A stretch of 64,000 nt of DNA from an uncultured Victivallales bacterium (GCA_934644965.1 CAKUDG010000001.1:186001-250000), one strand, 5' to 3'. Positions 9,733-19,916 are shown, counted from the stretch's first letter. The notes: generated from the letters alone by a model not told the origin. Made by a program: numbers and translations.

Positions 9733-9962
9733 GATTACTCACATCCTTTTCCCGTTTTTCTGTTCCCATCCCCGGCATTTTCTCTTTTTCACCTTTCCTT
9801 CTCCGGATATGCTCAGAGACCCGATGTGATGGAGAACTCCTCCCCGCACCGGCGCCGCAGCAGCAGACTTCTTTGCCCTCTCCCTCCCCCCCCTTCATGC
9901 ACGCCCCGGAAGGACCCCCGAAAGGGGAAGAAAAAAAGGATGAAGCAGACGGGCAGAACAAA

Positions 9963-12314
9963 TCACGCATGGATACTATCCCCGCTTCTTCCTCTTCTTT
10001 TCCCGGAATCATATTCTTCAGCGATTCTCCTTTTCCCGATTCTGCAGAAGCGTTCGAGCAACAGGGAATACCGCGGCTCCCGCACCGAATTCCTGACGGC
10101 CATGGAAACCGCTTTCCTGGAACCGATCAGAATCATCAGTTTTTTTGCCCGGGTGATGCCCGTGTACAGCAGATTCCGCTGGAGCATCAGGTAATGCTGC
10201 GGGAGAAGGGGCATGATGACCACCGGGAATTCGCTGCCCTGAGATTTATGAACCGTCACAGCATAGGCGGGCACGATCTGCGCGGCGTCCGCAAAATCAT
10301 AGCAGACGGGACTGGAATCGAAATCGACTGTGAACTGTTCCGCAGCCGGGTCGATGTCTGAAAGTACGCCCATGTCGCCGTTAAAGACGGATTTGTCATA
10401 ATTGTTGGTGACCTGCATGACCTTGTCTCCGATCCGGAAAAGACGGTTTCCGGAACGGAAGGATTTTTTCTGATTCCCGTTCAACGCATTCTGGAGCCGT
10501 TCATTCAGAGCGATTGTGCCGGCCTCGCCGCGGTTCATCGGGCAGAGGACCTGGACATCCTTCAGCGGATCGAATCCGAAACGCGCCGGGATGCGTCTCA
10601 TGATCAGGCGTTCGATCAGGTCGGCACATTCGGCGGGGTCCTCTTTTTCAATCCAGTAGAAATCGCTGAGTTCCTTCCCAGCGGAGGAGCAGCCTCCACC
10701 GCCACGGCCGCTGCAGGTCCGCGGGGGGGGCGAGGGAAGAGGAGACAAACCGGAATTGACCTCATGGGCGGCATGAATGATGCCGCTGCCCTCCCCCTGA
10801 CGGAAAATTTTCGTCAGACGCGTCACCGGAAACAGACGCGATTCAATCATATCGTTCAGCACATTCCCCGGCCCCACGGAAGGCAGCTGGTCCGGATCCC
10901 CCACGATCACCACGGAAGAACCGGGTCGGATCGCCCGGAACAGCGCCACGGCGGTCGGGAGATCCAGCATGGACACTTCGTCAATCACATAGATCTGGCG
11001 CGAGAGCGGATTTGCCCGGTCATGGAGGAAACGTCCTTCCGCAGGGTCCCACTTGAGCATGCGGTGAATGGTGGAAGCGGGGAATCCGGTGGCTTCGGAC
11101 ATTCGTTTGGCGGCCCGGCCCGTGGGAGCGGCAAGCGCCAGCTTCAGCCCGGCCGCCTGCGAACGCCGGACAATTTCCGAAATCACAGTTGTCTTTCCCA
11201 CACCGGGACCGCCTGTAATCACGGTCAGAGCATGCTTCGCGGCCCGCTCCACGGCAAGGAGCTGTTCGGAGCTGAAGGCCTTCCCGCCGCGCGGAGGCGC
11301 CCCTCCGGCGGACTCAAGACGACGCCCGAAATGACGTCCCGCCGAAGTCAGCGCCCAGAGCAGACGGGGAAGCTCTTCCTCACAGTTCAGGAGTTCTCTT
11401 TCATAAATCATTCTAGTCCCGTCCGCGGAAAACACGGGCACTGCGGTCGAGGCCTTCTCCGCGGCCGCGAGCGCCCGGGCCGCATCGGACTCCTCCACCC
11501 CGAGCAGCGAAGCCAGCATCGGAAGAAAATGCCCTTCCGGCATGCAGACATGCCCCGCCGCACGAAGCTGCTGAAGCGCATAGGACACCCCCGCGAACAT
11601 TCTCTTCGGATCCGCCTTCCCGATTCCCGCGGCGGAAGCAATGCGGTCCGCCAGAAGGAAGCCGATCCCCGGCACCTCCGAGGCAAGACGGTATGGATTC
11701 TCCCGGATAATGTCCGCCGAACGGTCCCCGTAACGCTTGTAAATGCGGTTGAAATATGCCAGAGATATGCCCAGACTCTGCATGTGAATCTGCATTTCCC
11801 GCCGGGAGGAATTCTCCTTCCAGGCCTTGCGGATCAGTTCGATGCGCTTCTTCCCAAGTCCGGGCACCTCCCGCAGACGGACGGACGCCTGGTTCAGGAT
11901 CCTCAGCGTATCCTCCCCGAAGGTGTCGACAATCGCCTGCGCGTATTTGCGCCCGATCCCCTTGATCAGTCCGGACGAAAGATAACGCACCACCCCCTCC
12001 CTTGTCACCGGCAATGTAAAACGGCATGCCGAAGCCCGGAAACGCCTCCCGTGATCCCGGTGAAACTCCCATTTCCCGGAAAGCTCCACGGACTGTCCCG
12101 GATACGGACCGGAAACAGGGCCGACAACACAATGCAGCACCCCCTGTCCGTCGCGGATCCGGAAGACGGAATAGGAAGCGTCCTCCGCTTCAAAAAGGAC
12201 TTTTTCAATTTCCCCGCAGAGGGTCTGCGCGGGCACGCCGTCGTCATCCGGCGCAGTACGGGACGAAGCGCCGGGAAGAATCCCATCAGGAAGCCCGCCG
12301 GGGAAAAGGTCCAT
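9963..12314 (-). CDS. recD2: RecD2-type ATP-dependent DNA helicase
   Basis: 783 residues. The N-terminal OB-like and helix-hairpin-helix part (1-340, with 'VPGLGKKRIELI') is typical of RecD2 rather than RecD. The SF1B core has Walker A 'GGPGVGKT' (368-375), Walker B 'VIDEVSML', motif III 'GDPDQLPSVG', and the late 'AVTVHKSQGSEF' and 'YTGITRAK' motifs. It is a 5'-3' helicase acting in repair without RecBC. An insertion of about 30 Pro/Gly/Ser-rich residues follows 'NSGLSPL', unlike most members. It begins 24 bases after the purH-like gene on the same strand. Confidence 0.93.
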   Translation of the reverse strand: MDLFPGGLPDGILPGASSRTAPDDDGVPAQTLCGEIEKVLFEAEDASYSVFRIRDGQGVLHCVVGPVSGPYPGQSVELSGKWEFHRDHGRRFRASACRFTLPVTREGVVRYLSSGLIKGIGRKYAQAIVDTFGEDTLRILNQASVRLREVPGLGKKRIELIRKAWKENSSRREMQIHMQSLGISLAYFNRIYKRYGDRSADIIRENPYRLASEVPGIGFLLADRIASAAGIGKADPKRMFAGVSYALQQLRAAGHVCMPEGHFLPMLASLLGVEESDAARALAAAEKASTAVPVFSADGTRMIYERELLNCEEELPRLLWALTSAGRHFGRRLESAGGAPPRGGKAFSSEQLLAVERAAKHALTVITGGPGVGKTTVISEIVRRSQAAGLKLALAAPTGRAAKRMSEATGFPASTIHRMLKWDPAEGRFLHDRANPLSRQIYVIDEVSMLDLPTAVALFRAIRPGSSVVIVGDPDQLPSVGPGNVLNDMIESRLFPVTRLTKIFRQGEGSGIIHAAHEVNSGLSPLPSPPPRTCSGRGGGGCSSAGKELSDFYWIEKEDPAECADLIERLIMRRIPARFGFDPLKDVQVLCPMNRGEAGTIALNERLQNALNGNQKKSFRSGNRLFRIGDKVMQVTNNYDKSVFNGDMGVLSDIDPAAEQFTVDFDSSPVCYDFADAAQIVPAYAVTVHKSQGSEFPVVIMPLLPQHYLMLQRNLLYTGITRAKKLMILIGSRKAVSMAVRNSVREPRYSLLLERFCRIGKRRIAEEYDSGKRRGRSGDSIHA

Positions 12315-12337
12315 CGCCGCGCCCCTCCGGAAGACTC

Positions 12338-13456
12338 TCAGTGATGCGAGAAAATGCGTTCAGGCGCGTGGCGGAGAGCCACTCCGAGTTCATTGGCACG
12401 TTTGACCACGTCCGCATCCTTCAGGGAGCCGGAAGGTGCGACAATCGCGCGGATCCCGGCCGCCGCCGCCGTTTCGACTCCGTCGTAAAACGGGAAGAAG
12501 CCGTCACTGGACATCACCGCGCCTTCGAGTGTGGCTTCGCCCTTGTATTTCAGTTTGAATTTCTCGATGGCCTGCTCCACAGCGCCCACACGGTCCTGTT
12601 CGCCCGTGCCGACGGAAAGAGTCTGCCCGTCCTTGACAATCACCACGCCGTTGGAACGGACGGCAATGTTGATGTACCAGGCGGCGAGAAGATCCCGCTT
12701 CTGCTGCTCCGTCGGCTCGACCGTGGAAACCTGAAGACCGCAGGATTTGTTTTCGCCGGAGGCGGGGGGAAGGTCTTCAAAAGTCCGGACGGCCGTCAGA
12801 AGGGGGGCGGCAATCACCAGGGAACCGTCGCAGAGAATCTTCAGCGTGTTTGCGACTCCCTCGGGATCGTCCCCGACATATTTCGGAATGGAGGCAATGT
12901 CTCCGCACTGGAGAATGCGGATCTGCCGGTTGAGTTTGACGTCCGGATTGCAGAACACCGCAAGCGCCTCCTCCGTGTAGGCGGGAGCCACCACGCACTC
13001 GACAAAGGTGGACATGATTTCGCGCGCCGTCTCCCCGTCGACTTCCTTGTTCATCGCCACCACGCTTCCGAAGGCCGCGCGTGCATCGCAGTCACGCGCC
13101 TTGACATACACTTCGTGCAATGTTTCGCCGGGCCGCGCCACCGCCGCGCCGCTCGGATTCACGTGTTTCATCACGGCGCATGCCGGAACGTCGAAATAAC
13201 GGACAATGTTCAATGCGCCGGAAATATCTTCCAGGTTTGTCTGGGAAAGGCCGCTTTTGCCGTTCTTGAGTGTCTTCATGTCCATGATCGCGCCGGAAAC
13301 GCCGACGGGGCGGTAGAAGGCCGCGGGCTGATGCGGATTCGTCCCGTAGCGGAGATCCAGAACCTTCACGTATTGACGTCCGTTCAATGAAATTTCCGGG
13401 GGAAAATTCCCCGTATTGGCTGTCAAATACGAATTTCTCTCCAGCTTTCCTGCCAT
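12338..13456 (-). CDS. Stand-alone AICAR transformylase (C-terminal half of PurH)
   Basis: 372 residues that cover only the AICAR formyltransferase part of PurH, beginning near 'LRYGTNPHQPAAFY', with the 'MKHVNPSGAA' motif holding the catalytic Lys-His pair and 'SSDGFFPFYDG' near the end. It uses 10-formyl-THF to make FAICAR in purine synthesis. The IMP cyclohydrolase (MGS-like) domain that normally occupies the first 200 residues is absent and no such gene is in the window, so ring closure must be done by another protein. The ATG is preceded by an A/T-rich divergent region shared with tmk. Confidence 0.9.
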   Translation of the reverse strand: MAGKLERNSYLTANTGNFPPEISLNGRQYVKVLDLRYGTNPHQPAAFYRPVGVSGAIMDMKTLKNGKSGLSQTNLEDISGALNIVRYFDVPACAVMKHVNPSGAAVARPGETLHEVYVKARDCDARAAFGSVVAMNKEVDGETAREIMSTFVECVVAPAYTEEALAVFCNPDVKLNRQIRILQCGDIASIPKYVGDDPEGVANTLKILCDGSLVIAAPLLTAVRTFEDLPPASGENKSCGLQVSTVEPTEQQKRDLLAAWYINIAVRSNGVVIVKDGQTLSVGTGEQDRVGAVEQAIEKFKLKYKGEATLEGAVMSSDGFFPFYDGVETAAAAGIRAIVAPSGSLKDADVVKRANELGVALRHAPERIFSHH

Positions 13457-13473
13457 TTTTCTCCGCTCCGCTT

Positions 13474-13502
13474 TTGTAAGGTTGCTATTGGCGTGGTATG
13501 TT
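13474..13502 (+). promoter_or_regulatory. Candidate sigma70 promoter of tmk
   Basis: TTGTAA (13474-13479), a 17-base spacer and TATGTT (13497-13502). It would leave a leader of about 85 bases before the tmk ATG. It sits in the divergent purH-like/tmk spacer. Confidence 0.45.
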
Positions 13503-13514
13503 AACCACAGGTAT

Positions 13515-13539
13515 TATCGTTCAGATGTATCGTTCAATG
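13515..13539. repeat. Adjacent direct repeats TATCGTTCA(G)ATG
   Basis: Two nearly identical units of 13 and 12 bases lie side by side (13515-13527 and 13528-13539) just downstream of the proposed tmk promoter and upstream of the purH-like gene. The placement would suit a protein-binding site controlling the divergent pair. Confidence 0.4.
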
Positions 13540-13595
13540 TACATTCAAAGACGTCTGAAGGCAAATCGGACCAGGGAAAAAATATCGGTCTTTCC

Positions 13596-14291
13596 ATGAG
13601 AAAAAAAGGTTTCTTCATCACACTCGAAGGCGGCGAGGCCTGCGGAAAAAGCACGCAGATGCTCCTGCTGGAAAATTCCCCCGACTGGAAAAACAAAAAC
13701 CAGGAACGGATCTTCACCCGCTCTCCCGGAGGAACCCGAATCGCGGAAACCATTCGCGGCATTCTCAAATTCAAGTTCGATGCCGAACCCCTCAGCGGAA
13801 GAACGGAACTCCTTCTCTTTTCCGCCTGTCATGCTCAGATGACGGACAGACTCCTCCAGCCCGCACTCGAACGCGGCGCCATTGTGATTTCAGACCGATT
13901 CTTCGATTCCACCACAGTGTACCAGGGTATCGCACGCGGACTCCGGCCCGAAACGGCGGAAGAGTTCAACCGCTTCGCCTGCGGCGGGCTGGTCCCCGAT
14001 CTGACTCTCCTCCTGGATCTCCCCGCTCAGGAAGTCATGCGCCGAATCCGGAAACGCTCAGAGGGCGCAAATGAAAAAAACGGAGCTCCCCGGAACCACG
14101 GCACCGCACCTCATCAGGAAGACCGTTTCGACTCCGAATCCGAAGCCTTCCACGAAACCGTGCGCCGCGGCTTCCTGAATCTGGCACGCAGGGAGCCGGA
14201 ACGATTCCGCATCATCAATGCCGCGGAATCCCCCGATTCCGTCCACCGCAGCATCAAGGAGGCGCTCCGTGACGGACTGGACCTGTTTTGA
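13596..14291 (+). CDS. tmk: Thymidylate kinase
   Basis: 231 residues from ATG 13596; the frame is open further upstream, but that part covers the promoter region. The P-loop is 'EGGEACGKST', the DR(Y/F) motif is 'SDRFFDSTTVYQG', and 'LTLLLDLPAQEVMRRI' leads into the lid region, which is unusually long and Glu/His-rich. It phosphorylates dTMP to dTDP. Its 3' end overlaps holB by 23 bases, the common tmk-holB pairing for DNA replication. Confidence 0.92.
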   Translation: MRKKGFFITLEGGEACGKSTQMLLLENSPDWKNKNQERIFTRSPGGTRIAETIRGILKFKFDAEPLSGRTELLLFSACHAQMTDRLLQPALERGAIVISDRFFDSTTVYQGIARGLRPETAEEFNRFACGGLVPDLTLLLDLPAQEVMRRIRKRSEGANEKNGAPRNHGTAPHQEDRFDSESEAFHETVRRGFLNLARREPERFRIINAAESPDSVHRSIKEALRDGLDLF

Positions 14292-15333
14292 ACAGAAGTT
14301 CCCCCTCATCATGAATTCGCTGAAAAACGCCGCGGCCGCGGGGAGAATCGGGCATTCCTATCTCCTGGCAAGTTCCAACCCCGTGTTCCGGCAGGATTTC
14401 CCGCTTCTTCTGGCATGTCTCGCAGCATGCACGCAGCCGAAACAGGATGGAACACCATGCGGAGGGAAATGTCCCGCCTGCCGTCAGATCACCGGCGGGA
14501 TTTATCCGGACATGCACGTTCTCTCGCCTACATCCAAGTCCCGGGAAATCACCATCGGAAAAGATGCGGACGAACCGGATACGCTCCGCGCTTTTGAAGC
14601 CGTCTTCCACCTCAGCGCCGTCTCCGCCTCCGGATGGAAAATCGGGATCATCCAGGATGCGGACACCATGAATGAAAAGGCTCAGAACGCTTTCCTCAAA
14701 ACACTGGAGGAACCCCCGAAGAAATGTCTCTTTGTCCTTTCCACGGGAAGACCGTCGGAACTGCTGCCGACCATCCGTTCCAGATGTCAGATCCTGGAGC
14801 TGACAGACAATCACTGCCAATATGATCTCTCCCGTTTCCCCGCCCTCCCGGGAATTCTGCTCAAACTCCAGTTCTTTTCCCGCGACGATATCGCCGCGGC
14901 GGAAGACTGTGCCAGAAATCTCAGCGCCATTCTCGAATCTTTGCAGAGCGAAGCGGAAAAAGCCGTGGCGGAAAAATGGGCATCCCGACTCGAAGCCGCA
15001 AAAAATCTGGAAAGCGCCGGCATCAAGCAGCTCGAAAAACGCATTGCCGGAGAAGAAGGCTGCGAATATCTGAGACTGAGGGAACAGTTCATCAGCATCC
15101 TGCATACCTGGTTCGCGGAAATCGCACTCATCGCCGGAGGAAGCCCGAGGGAGCTTCTGCCGAATCCCGAAATCCTAGAAGAACTCTTCTCCTCTCCCGT
15201 CCGCCCGAAGCTGAAAAACGCGGAGGCCTTCCGGCATCTCAATGAAGCGGAGGAGCTGCTGAAGGCGCTCAGGACCAATGTCAGCGATGAACTCGCCATC
15301 CGGAGTTTCTGTCTGAACGTGGCCCTCCACTGA
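14269..15333 (+). CDS. holB: DNA polymerase III delta' subunit
   Basis: 354 residues from GTG 14269, chosen because AAGGAGG (14256-14262) sits exactly 6 bases upstream, inside tmk. The N-terminal AAA+ part has the zinc-module cysteines 'CGGKCPAC' and the '[16 protein letters not shown]' helix and sensor region 'TIRSRCQIL' typical of clamp-loader subunits. The P-loop is degenerate ('ASSNPVFRQ'), as in E. coli delta'. It loads the sliding clamp with DnaX and HolA. The overlapping start suggests translational coupling to tmk. Confidence 0.88.
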   Translation: MTDWTCFEQKFPLIMNSLKNAAAAGRIGHSYLLASSNPVFRQDFPLLLACLAACTQPKQDGTPCGGKCPACRQITGGIYPDMHVLSPTSKSREITIGKDADEPDTLRAFEAVFHLSAVSASGWKIGIIQDADTMNEKAQNAFLKTLEEPPKKCLFVLSTGRPSELLPTIRSRCQILELTDNHCQYDLSRFPALPGILLKLQFFSRDDIAAAEDCARNLSAILESLQSEAEKAVAEKWASRLEAAKNLESAGIKQLEKRIAGEEGCEYLRLREQFISILHTWFAEIALIAGGSPRELLPNPEILEELFSSPVRPKLKNAEAFRHLNEAEELLKALRTNVSDELAIRSFCLNVALH

Positions 15334-15376
15334 GAGAAGATCAAGAGAAGAGAAAAATCCCCGTGAAAAGATCCGA

Positions 15377-15925
15377 ATGAGCAGTCAACACCCCGCCCCT
15401 TCATCAGAAAGTCCTTCTGTGCAATCCGTCTTTTCCAACTCATCTCATGCTGCCGCCGTCAGGCGCAAACAGGTGAGCATCTATACGGACGGCGCATGCA
15501 AAGGCAACCCCGGCCCCGGAGGCTGGGGAGCCGTTCTCCTTTACGGAAAGTTCCGCAAAGACATTTCAGGAGGATTTTCCAGAACAACCAACAACAGAAT
15601 GGAAATCATGGCGGCCGTTGCGGCTCTGGACTGTCTCACGGAATCCTGCGAGGTCACACTGTATTCCGATTCCCGCTATCTCGTCGATGCACTCGAAAAA
15701 GGCTGGCTCCGCCGATGGAAGAGCAGAAACTGGATCAAAATGGACAAATCGCCCGTTTTGAATGTGGATCTCTGGGAACGGCTTCTTCGGCTTCTTGAAA
15801 GGCACAGCGTCCGCTTCGTCTGGGTCAAGGGACACGCCGAAAACGAATACAACAATCTCTGTGACAGAATGGCAACGGAAGAAGCCTCCGGGACATCCCT
15901 CCCGGAAGATCCGGGATTTCCCTGA
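15377..15925 (+). CDS. rnhA: Ribonuclease HI
   Basis: 182 residues: a Ser/Ala-rich extension of about 30 residues, then the RNase H fold starting at '[14 protein letters not shown]'. The catalytic DEDD set is visible as D in 'YTDGAC', E in 'NNRMEIMA', D in 'YSDSRYL' and D in 'LCDRMA'. It removes RNA from RNA-DNA hybrids. It is 43 bases downstream of holB and convergent with mutS. Confidence 0.93.
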   Translation: MSSQHPAPSSESPSVQSVFSNSSHAAAVRRKQVSIYTDGACKGNPGPGGWGAVLLYGKFRKDISGGFSRTTNNRMEIMAAVAALDCLTESCEVTLYSDSRYLVDALEKGWLRRWKSRNWIKMDKSPVLNVDLWERLLRLLERHSVRFVWVKGHAENEYNNLCDRMATEEASGTSLPEDPGFP

Positions 15926-15966
15926 TCCCTCCTGCGGAAGCGTCATCCCGTGCAGGGGATTTTTTC
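15925..15966 (+). terminator. Rho-independent terminator after rnhA
   Basis: An imperfect stem pairing ATCCC..CTGC (from 15925) with GCAGGGGAT (15952-15960) is followed directly by six T. It separates rnhA from convergent mutS. Confidence 0.55.
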
Positions 15967-15990
15967 AGACGGATCCGGCTTTTCTCCGGG

Positions 15991-18573
15991 TCAGTCGTCG
16001 AAGAGAGAGGGCTGGAGAATGCCTCCGGATGCAGCAGAAGACGGAGAGACCGAGGCCGATTTGCGCGCATAGGAGGCACGGGGCTCCCGAAGACGCAGAG
16101 ACTGCCGCTTCGTCAGAGCGGGCTGTCCGGCTTCCGCAATGGCGTTGTCCTCCAGATTTTCCAGGATTTCCCTGGCCCGGCTGATGACTTCCGAGGGAAG
16201 TCCGGCCAGTTTGGCTACATGGATTCCGTAACTCTTGTCCGCCGCCCCCGGAACGATCTGACGGAGAAAAATGATCTGATCCCCGTATTCCCGGACGGCA
16301 ACATTGTAATTCTTCACTCCCTGACGCGTCAGGGCGATTTCCGTGAGCTCATGATAATGAGTGGCAAACTGCGTCCTTGCACGGCAGTCCGGATGATCCA
16401 GGAGATATTCCGCGACGGCCCATGCGATGGAGAGTCCGTCAAAAGTGCTTGTTCCGCGCCCGATTTCATCCAGAATGACAATGCTTTTCGATGTCGCGTG
16501 ATGAAGGATGTTCGCCGTTTCCACCATTTCTACCATGAAGGTGCTCTGTCCGCGGGAAAGATCATCCATGGCGCCGACGCGTGTGAAAATTCTGTCCGCG
16601 ATGCCGATCCATGCCTCGTCCGCCGGGATGAAGGACCCCATCTGCGCCATGATGACGAGCAGCGCGGTCTGACGGATGTAGGTGGATTTGCCCGCCATGT
16701 TCGGGCCGGTGATGATCATCATCCGGTTTTCGTTTCCGTCGAGAAGCGTGTCGTTCGGGACAAACTGTGCGGCATCGGCCCGGGCGTCGAGGACGGGATG
16801 GCGCCCGCCGATGATACGCAGGAGATCATCGTCCGCGACATGGGGACGGCAGTAGGAAAAACGCGCCGCCGTCTCCGCAAGGGCGCCGAGCACGTCCAGA
16901 ACCGCGACCGCCCGCGCAGCGGACTGAATCTGCGCCGTATAGGATTCCGCAAAGCGTCTCACTTCCTCGAAGAGAGTCTGTTCCAGGGCCTTGGACTTAT
17001 CCTCCGCCCCGAGGATGCGGCTTTCCATTTCCTTGAGTTCGGGAGTGATGAAACGCTCTCCGTTGGCAAGAGTCTGTTTCCGCACGTAGTTGTCCGGGAC
17101 GGACGCCAGATTGCTCCGGGTCACCTCGATATAGTATCCGAAGACCTTGTTGAAATGCACTTTCAGCGATTTGATCCCCGTGCGTTCCTGTTCTCTCGCC
17201 TGGAGTTCCGCCACCCATTTTTTCCCGTCGACGGCGGCGGACCGGAGTTCGTCAAGTTCCGCGTGATATCCGCTGCGGATGATTCCGCCGTCCGTGAGCG
17301 AAACAGGCGGCTCGTCCGCGATGGCGGAAAAAATGCGGTCGACCAGTTCCGGCATTTCCGTGATCTCCCCGCAGAGACGCTCGATCAGAGGAAGATCGTA
17401 CGACCCGAGAAGTGCCCGGATCCCCGGAAGAATCTGAAGACTGTTCCCCAGCGCGACCATGTCACGCGGATTGACGGTCCCCACATTCAGCTTCGCAGTC
17501 AGACGCTCCAGATCACGCACCACGCCCAGTGTCTCCCGGAGTTCCGCCAGCGTCAGCGGATCGTCCCTGAACAGGCCGACCACATCCTGCCGCTCCACAA
17601 TCGCATCCACATTCCGCAGCGGCTTCAGGATCCAGTCCCTCATCAGACGGCTCCCCATGGCGGTACAGGTCCGGTCCAGAGTCTGCAGAAGCGTTCCCTC
17701 CTTCCCTCCCCCGTGAAGCGCTTCGCAGAGTTCCAGATTCCTCTGGCAGATCGGGTCCAGCCCCAGATATTCGGAAGGAACACTCCATTTCAGCGTCCGG
17801 ATATGCCCCGTATTGTGACGCAGATTCTCAGAAGCGTAATACAGCACCGCACCCGCCGCACGGACCGCGAGAGAACGCCCGCGGATCCCGAAACCGTCCA
17901 GCGACAGCACCTGAAAATGTCTCTTCAGCAGTTCCTCGCACGCCTCTTCGGCAAAGATCCACTCATCGAGCGGCGTCCACAGCATCGCACCCTGCGCGTA
18001 AGGAAACGAGCCGTCCTTCTTCCATAACTCATACTGCCCTTCGGCAATCAGGCATTCCCGGGGATGCAGGCGATGCATCTCGCTTTCCAGCTCCTCCTGC
18101 GATGCGCATTCGCAGACATGGAACTCCGCCGTGCTGATGTCCAGCCAGGCCAGACCGAATCCTCTCCCTCTGCCTCCCACGGCCAGCGCACAAAGAAAGT
18201 TGTTGCTCCCGGGTTTGAGGCATGCAGCATCCAGAATCGTCCCGGGTGTAATCACACGCGTGATCGAACGCTTCACGATCCCCTTGGCGAGACTCGGATC
18301 CTCCATCTGCTCCGCAATCGCGACTTTCACACCCGCATCCAGCAGACGCGGCAGATAAGCGTCAATCGCATGATAGGGCACTCCGCACATCGGATATCCC
18401 GCCCGTTTCGTCAACGCCACCTCAAGAATCGGAGCCGCACGGATCGCGTCTTCATAAAACATCTCATAAAAATCCCCCAGGCGGAACAGCAGAATCGAAT
18501 CCGCAGGAGCTTCACTCTTCACCTGCATGTACTGTTTCATCATCGGGGTCATATTCATCGGAGAATCGGACAT
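15991..18573 (-). CDS. mutS: DNA mismatch repair protein MutS
   Basis: 860 residues, the usual MutS1 length. The N-terminal mismatch-binding domain has the Phe-x-Glu wedge in 'GDFYEMFYED'. The ATPase domain carries Walker A 'TGPNMAGKSTYIRQ' and Walker B/signature 'DEIGRGTSTFDG', and the C-terminal helix-turn-helix is present. The start at 18573 gives 'MSDSPMNMTPMMKQY' and has GGGAG 8 bases upstream; an upstream ATG at 18675 would add 34 atypical residues. It ends with the sequence 'PSLFDD'. Confidence 0.95.
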   Translation of the reverse strand: MSDSPMNMTPMMKQYMQVKSEAPADSILLFRLGDFYEMFYEDAIRAAPILEVALTKRAGYPMCGVPYHAIDAYLPRLLDAGVKVAIAEQMEDPSLAKGIVKRSITRVITPGTILDAACLKPGSNNFLCALAVGGRGRGFGLAWLDISTAEFHVCECASQEELESEMHRLHPRECLIAEGQYELWKKDGSFPYAQGAMLWTPLDEWIFAEEACEELLKRHFQVLSLDGFGIRGRSLAVRAAGAVLYYASENLRHNTGHIRTLKWSVPSEYLGLDPICQRNLELCEALHGGGKEGTLLQTLDRTCTAMGSRLMRDWILKPLRNVDAIVERQDVVGLFRDDPLTLAELRETLGVVRDLERLTAKLNVGTVNPRDMVALGNSLQILPGIRALLGSYDLPLIERLCGEITEMPELVDRIFSAIADEPPVSLTDGGIIRSGYHAELDELRSAAVDGKKWVAELQAREQERTGIKSLKVHFNKVFGYYIEVTRSNLASVPDNYVRKQTLANGERFITPELKEMESRILGAEDKSKALEQTLFEEVRRFAESYTAQIQSAARAVAVLDVLGALAETAARFSYCRPHVADDDLLRIIGGRHPVLDARADAAQFVPNDTLLDGNENRMMIITGPNMAGKSTYIRQTALLVIMAQMGSFIPADEAWIGIADRIFTRVGAMDDLSRGQSTFMVEMVETANILHHATSKSIVILDEIGRGTSTFDGLSIAWAVAEYLLDHPDCRARTQFATHYHELTEIALTRQGVKNYNVAVREYGDQIIFLRQIVPGAADKSYGIHVAKLAGLPSEVISRAREILENLEDNAIAEAGQPALTKRQSLRLREPRASYARKSASVSPSSAASGGILQPSLFDD

Positions 18574-18859
18574 CTCGCACACTCCCGCTTGTTTTTCATG
18601 CCGCATACTATAAACGGCAAAAAGCATTTTGAAAAGTCCGCGTTCTGAAAAAAACTCTCCTCCGGAAATATCCATTCTTCTCTTTCCTTATCTTTTTCGT
18701 TCTCCCTCCCGCCACCCTTCCGCCGCTCATACAGGAAAACAGAATCTATTGAGAATCCGAGCCGGTAAAAATCGGACGGAATCCCTTTTCCCAACTTCCC
18801 CTCCCCGGGAAGCAGACCTGCAAATTTTTATTTTCCTGCCCCCCTCCCCCCAGGAGGTC

Positions 18860-18888
18860 TTGAATAAAAAGAAAAGAGGCGTTATAGT
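18860..18888 (+). promoter_or_regulatory. Sigma70-type promoter of the rubrerythrin gene
   Basis: TTGAAT (18860-18865), a 17-base spacer and TATAGT (18883-18888), about 100 bases before the ATG. It is the best consensus match in this spacer. Confidence 0.6.
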
Positions 18889-18986
18889 TTCCCAGCAGTC
18901 ACGCGGAAACGCCCGGGCTTCCCCCTGGACGGAATCTGCAGCGCCCCGGTCTGAAATACACATGCTTACGGCGGAGGAATACAACT

Positions 18987-19538
18987 ATGGCGGATTTGAA
19001 AGGCACCAAAACAGAACAGAATCTGGCATTCGCTTTTGCCGGAGAATCTCAGGCAAGAAACAAATACGCCTTCTTTGCCGCCGTCGCAAAGAAGGAAGGA
19101 TATGAGGAAATCGCGCGACTCTTTGAAAAAACTGCGGACAATGAAAAAAATCATGCCAGACTCTGGCTGCAGCATCTGCAGGGCATCGGAACCACCGAAA
19201 ACAACCTGCTCGCCGCCGCAGAAGGTGAACATTCAGAATGGAGTTCCATGTACGCCTCCTTCGCCGAAGAAGCCAGAAAAGAAGGATTCGAGGACATCGC
19301 TTTCCAGTTCGAATGCGTGGCCGGAATCGAACGCAACCATGAAAACCGCTACCGCGAAGCGCTGAAGTGGCTCAAAAACAGGGAAAAAGAAAAAGAAATC
19401 TTTTCCCTGACCGCTCCCGATACATGGGAATGCAAAAGCTGCGGATTCATTCACAAGGGCCCCGGAGCACCCGAATACTGTCCTCTCTGCGCCGATTCCA
19501 AATCCTTTTTCAAGGCCTTCTTCAACAGAAACAAATAA
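18987..19538 (+). CDS. rbr: Rubrerythrin
   Basis: 183 residues. The N-terminal ferritin-like diiron domain shows 'AFAGESQARNKY', 'ADNEKNHARLW' and 'ERNHENRY' iron-ligand helices; the C-terminal rubredoxin-like domain has 'CKSCG' and 'CPLC' ligands. It reduces hydrogen peroxide, using electrons from rubredoxin or NAD(P)H reductases, and is typical of anaerobes. It is monocistronic, with its own promoter and a terminator. Confidence 0.95.
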   Translation: MADLKGTKTEQNLAFAFAGESQARNKYAFFAAVAKKEGYEEIARLFEKTADNEKNHARLWLQHLQGIGTTENNLLAAAEGEHSEWSSMYASFAEEARKEGFEDIAFQFECVAGIERNHENRYREALKWLKNREKEKEIFSLTAPDTWECKSCGFIHKGPGAPEYCPLCADSKSFFKAFFNRNK

Positions 19539-19582
19539 TTCCCGTCAGGATCCGGAATCGTCCAAAACCAAGGAAGGAAGCG

Positions 19583-19613
19583 CGGAAGGGACAGGTCTTT
19601 GCCCTTCCGTTTT
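19583..19613 (+). terminator. Terminator after rubrerythrin
   Basis: CGGAAGGG (19583-19590) pairs with CCCTTCCG (19602-19609) across an 11-base loop, followed by TTTT. The rest of 19539-19916 has no recognisable gene. Confidence 0.65.
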
Positions 19614-19916
19614 ATTGTACTCTCCCGGAGCACATTCAGAGATACAGGGTCTATTCTTCCCTTCTCCTCCCGGAAAAACGCGAAAAGCAGGATGAATTTT
19701 CCTCTCGTCTCCGCCCCCCAGTCATACGGAACATTCACTGGCGGAACGGGGAAACAAGTCTCTGCGGGAACAGGAATGTTGATACGAAACGGATGATGCC
19801 GGAAAAGAGTGCAAGTGTCCCCTTCTCTCCAGTAAAAACAGTGGAGAACGGAAAAGTGGGAAGAGCGGGGGGGAGGGAAGAGAAGGCTCTTTTCCCTCCT
19901 ACCCGACATCAGTCTG

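Noticed and set aside
8608..10194. 528-residue frame spanning asnB, GSCFA and recD2 ends
   Set aside because: It crosses three real genes on the other strand, with no start signal.
16219..18027. 602-residue frame opposite mutS
   Set aside because: Antisense shadow of mutS, rich in Arg/His/Pro with no recognisable domain.
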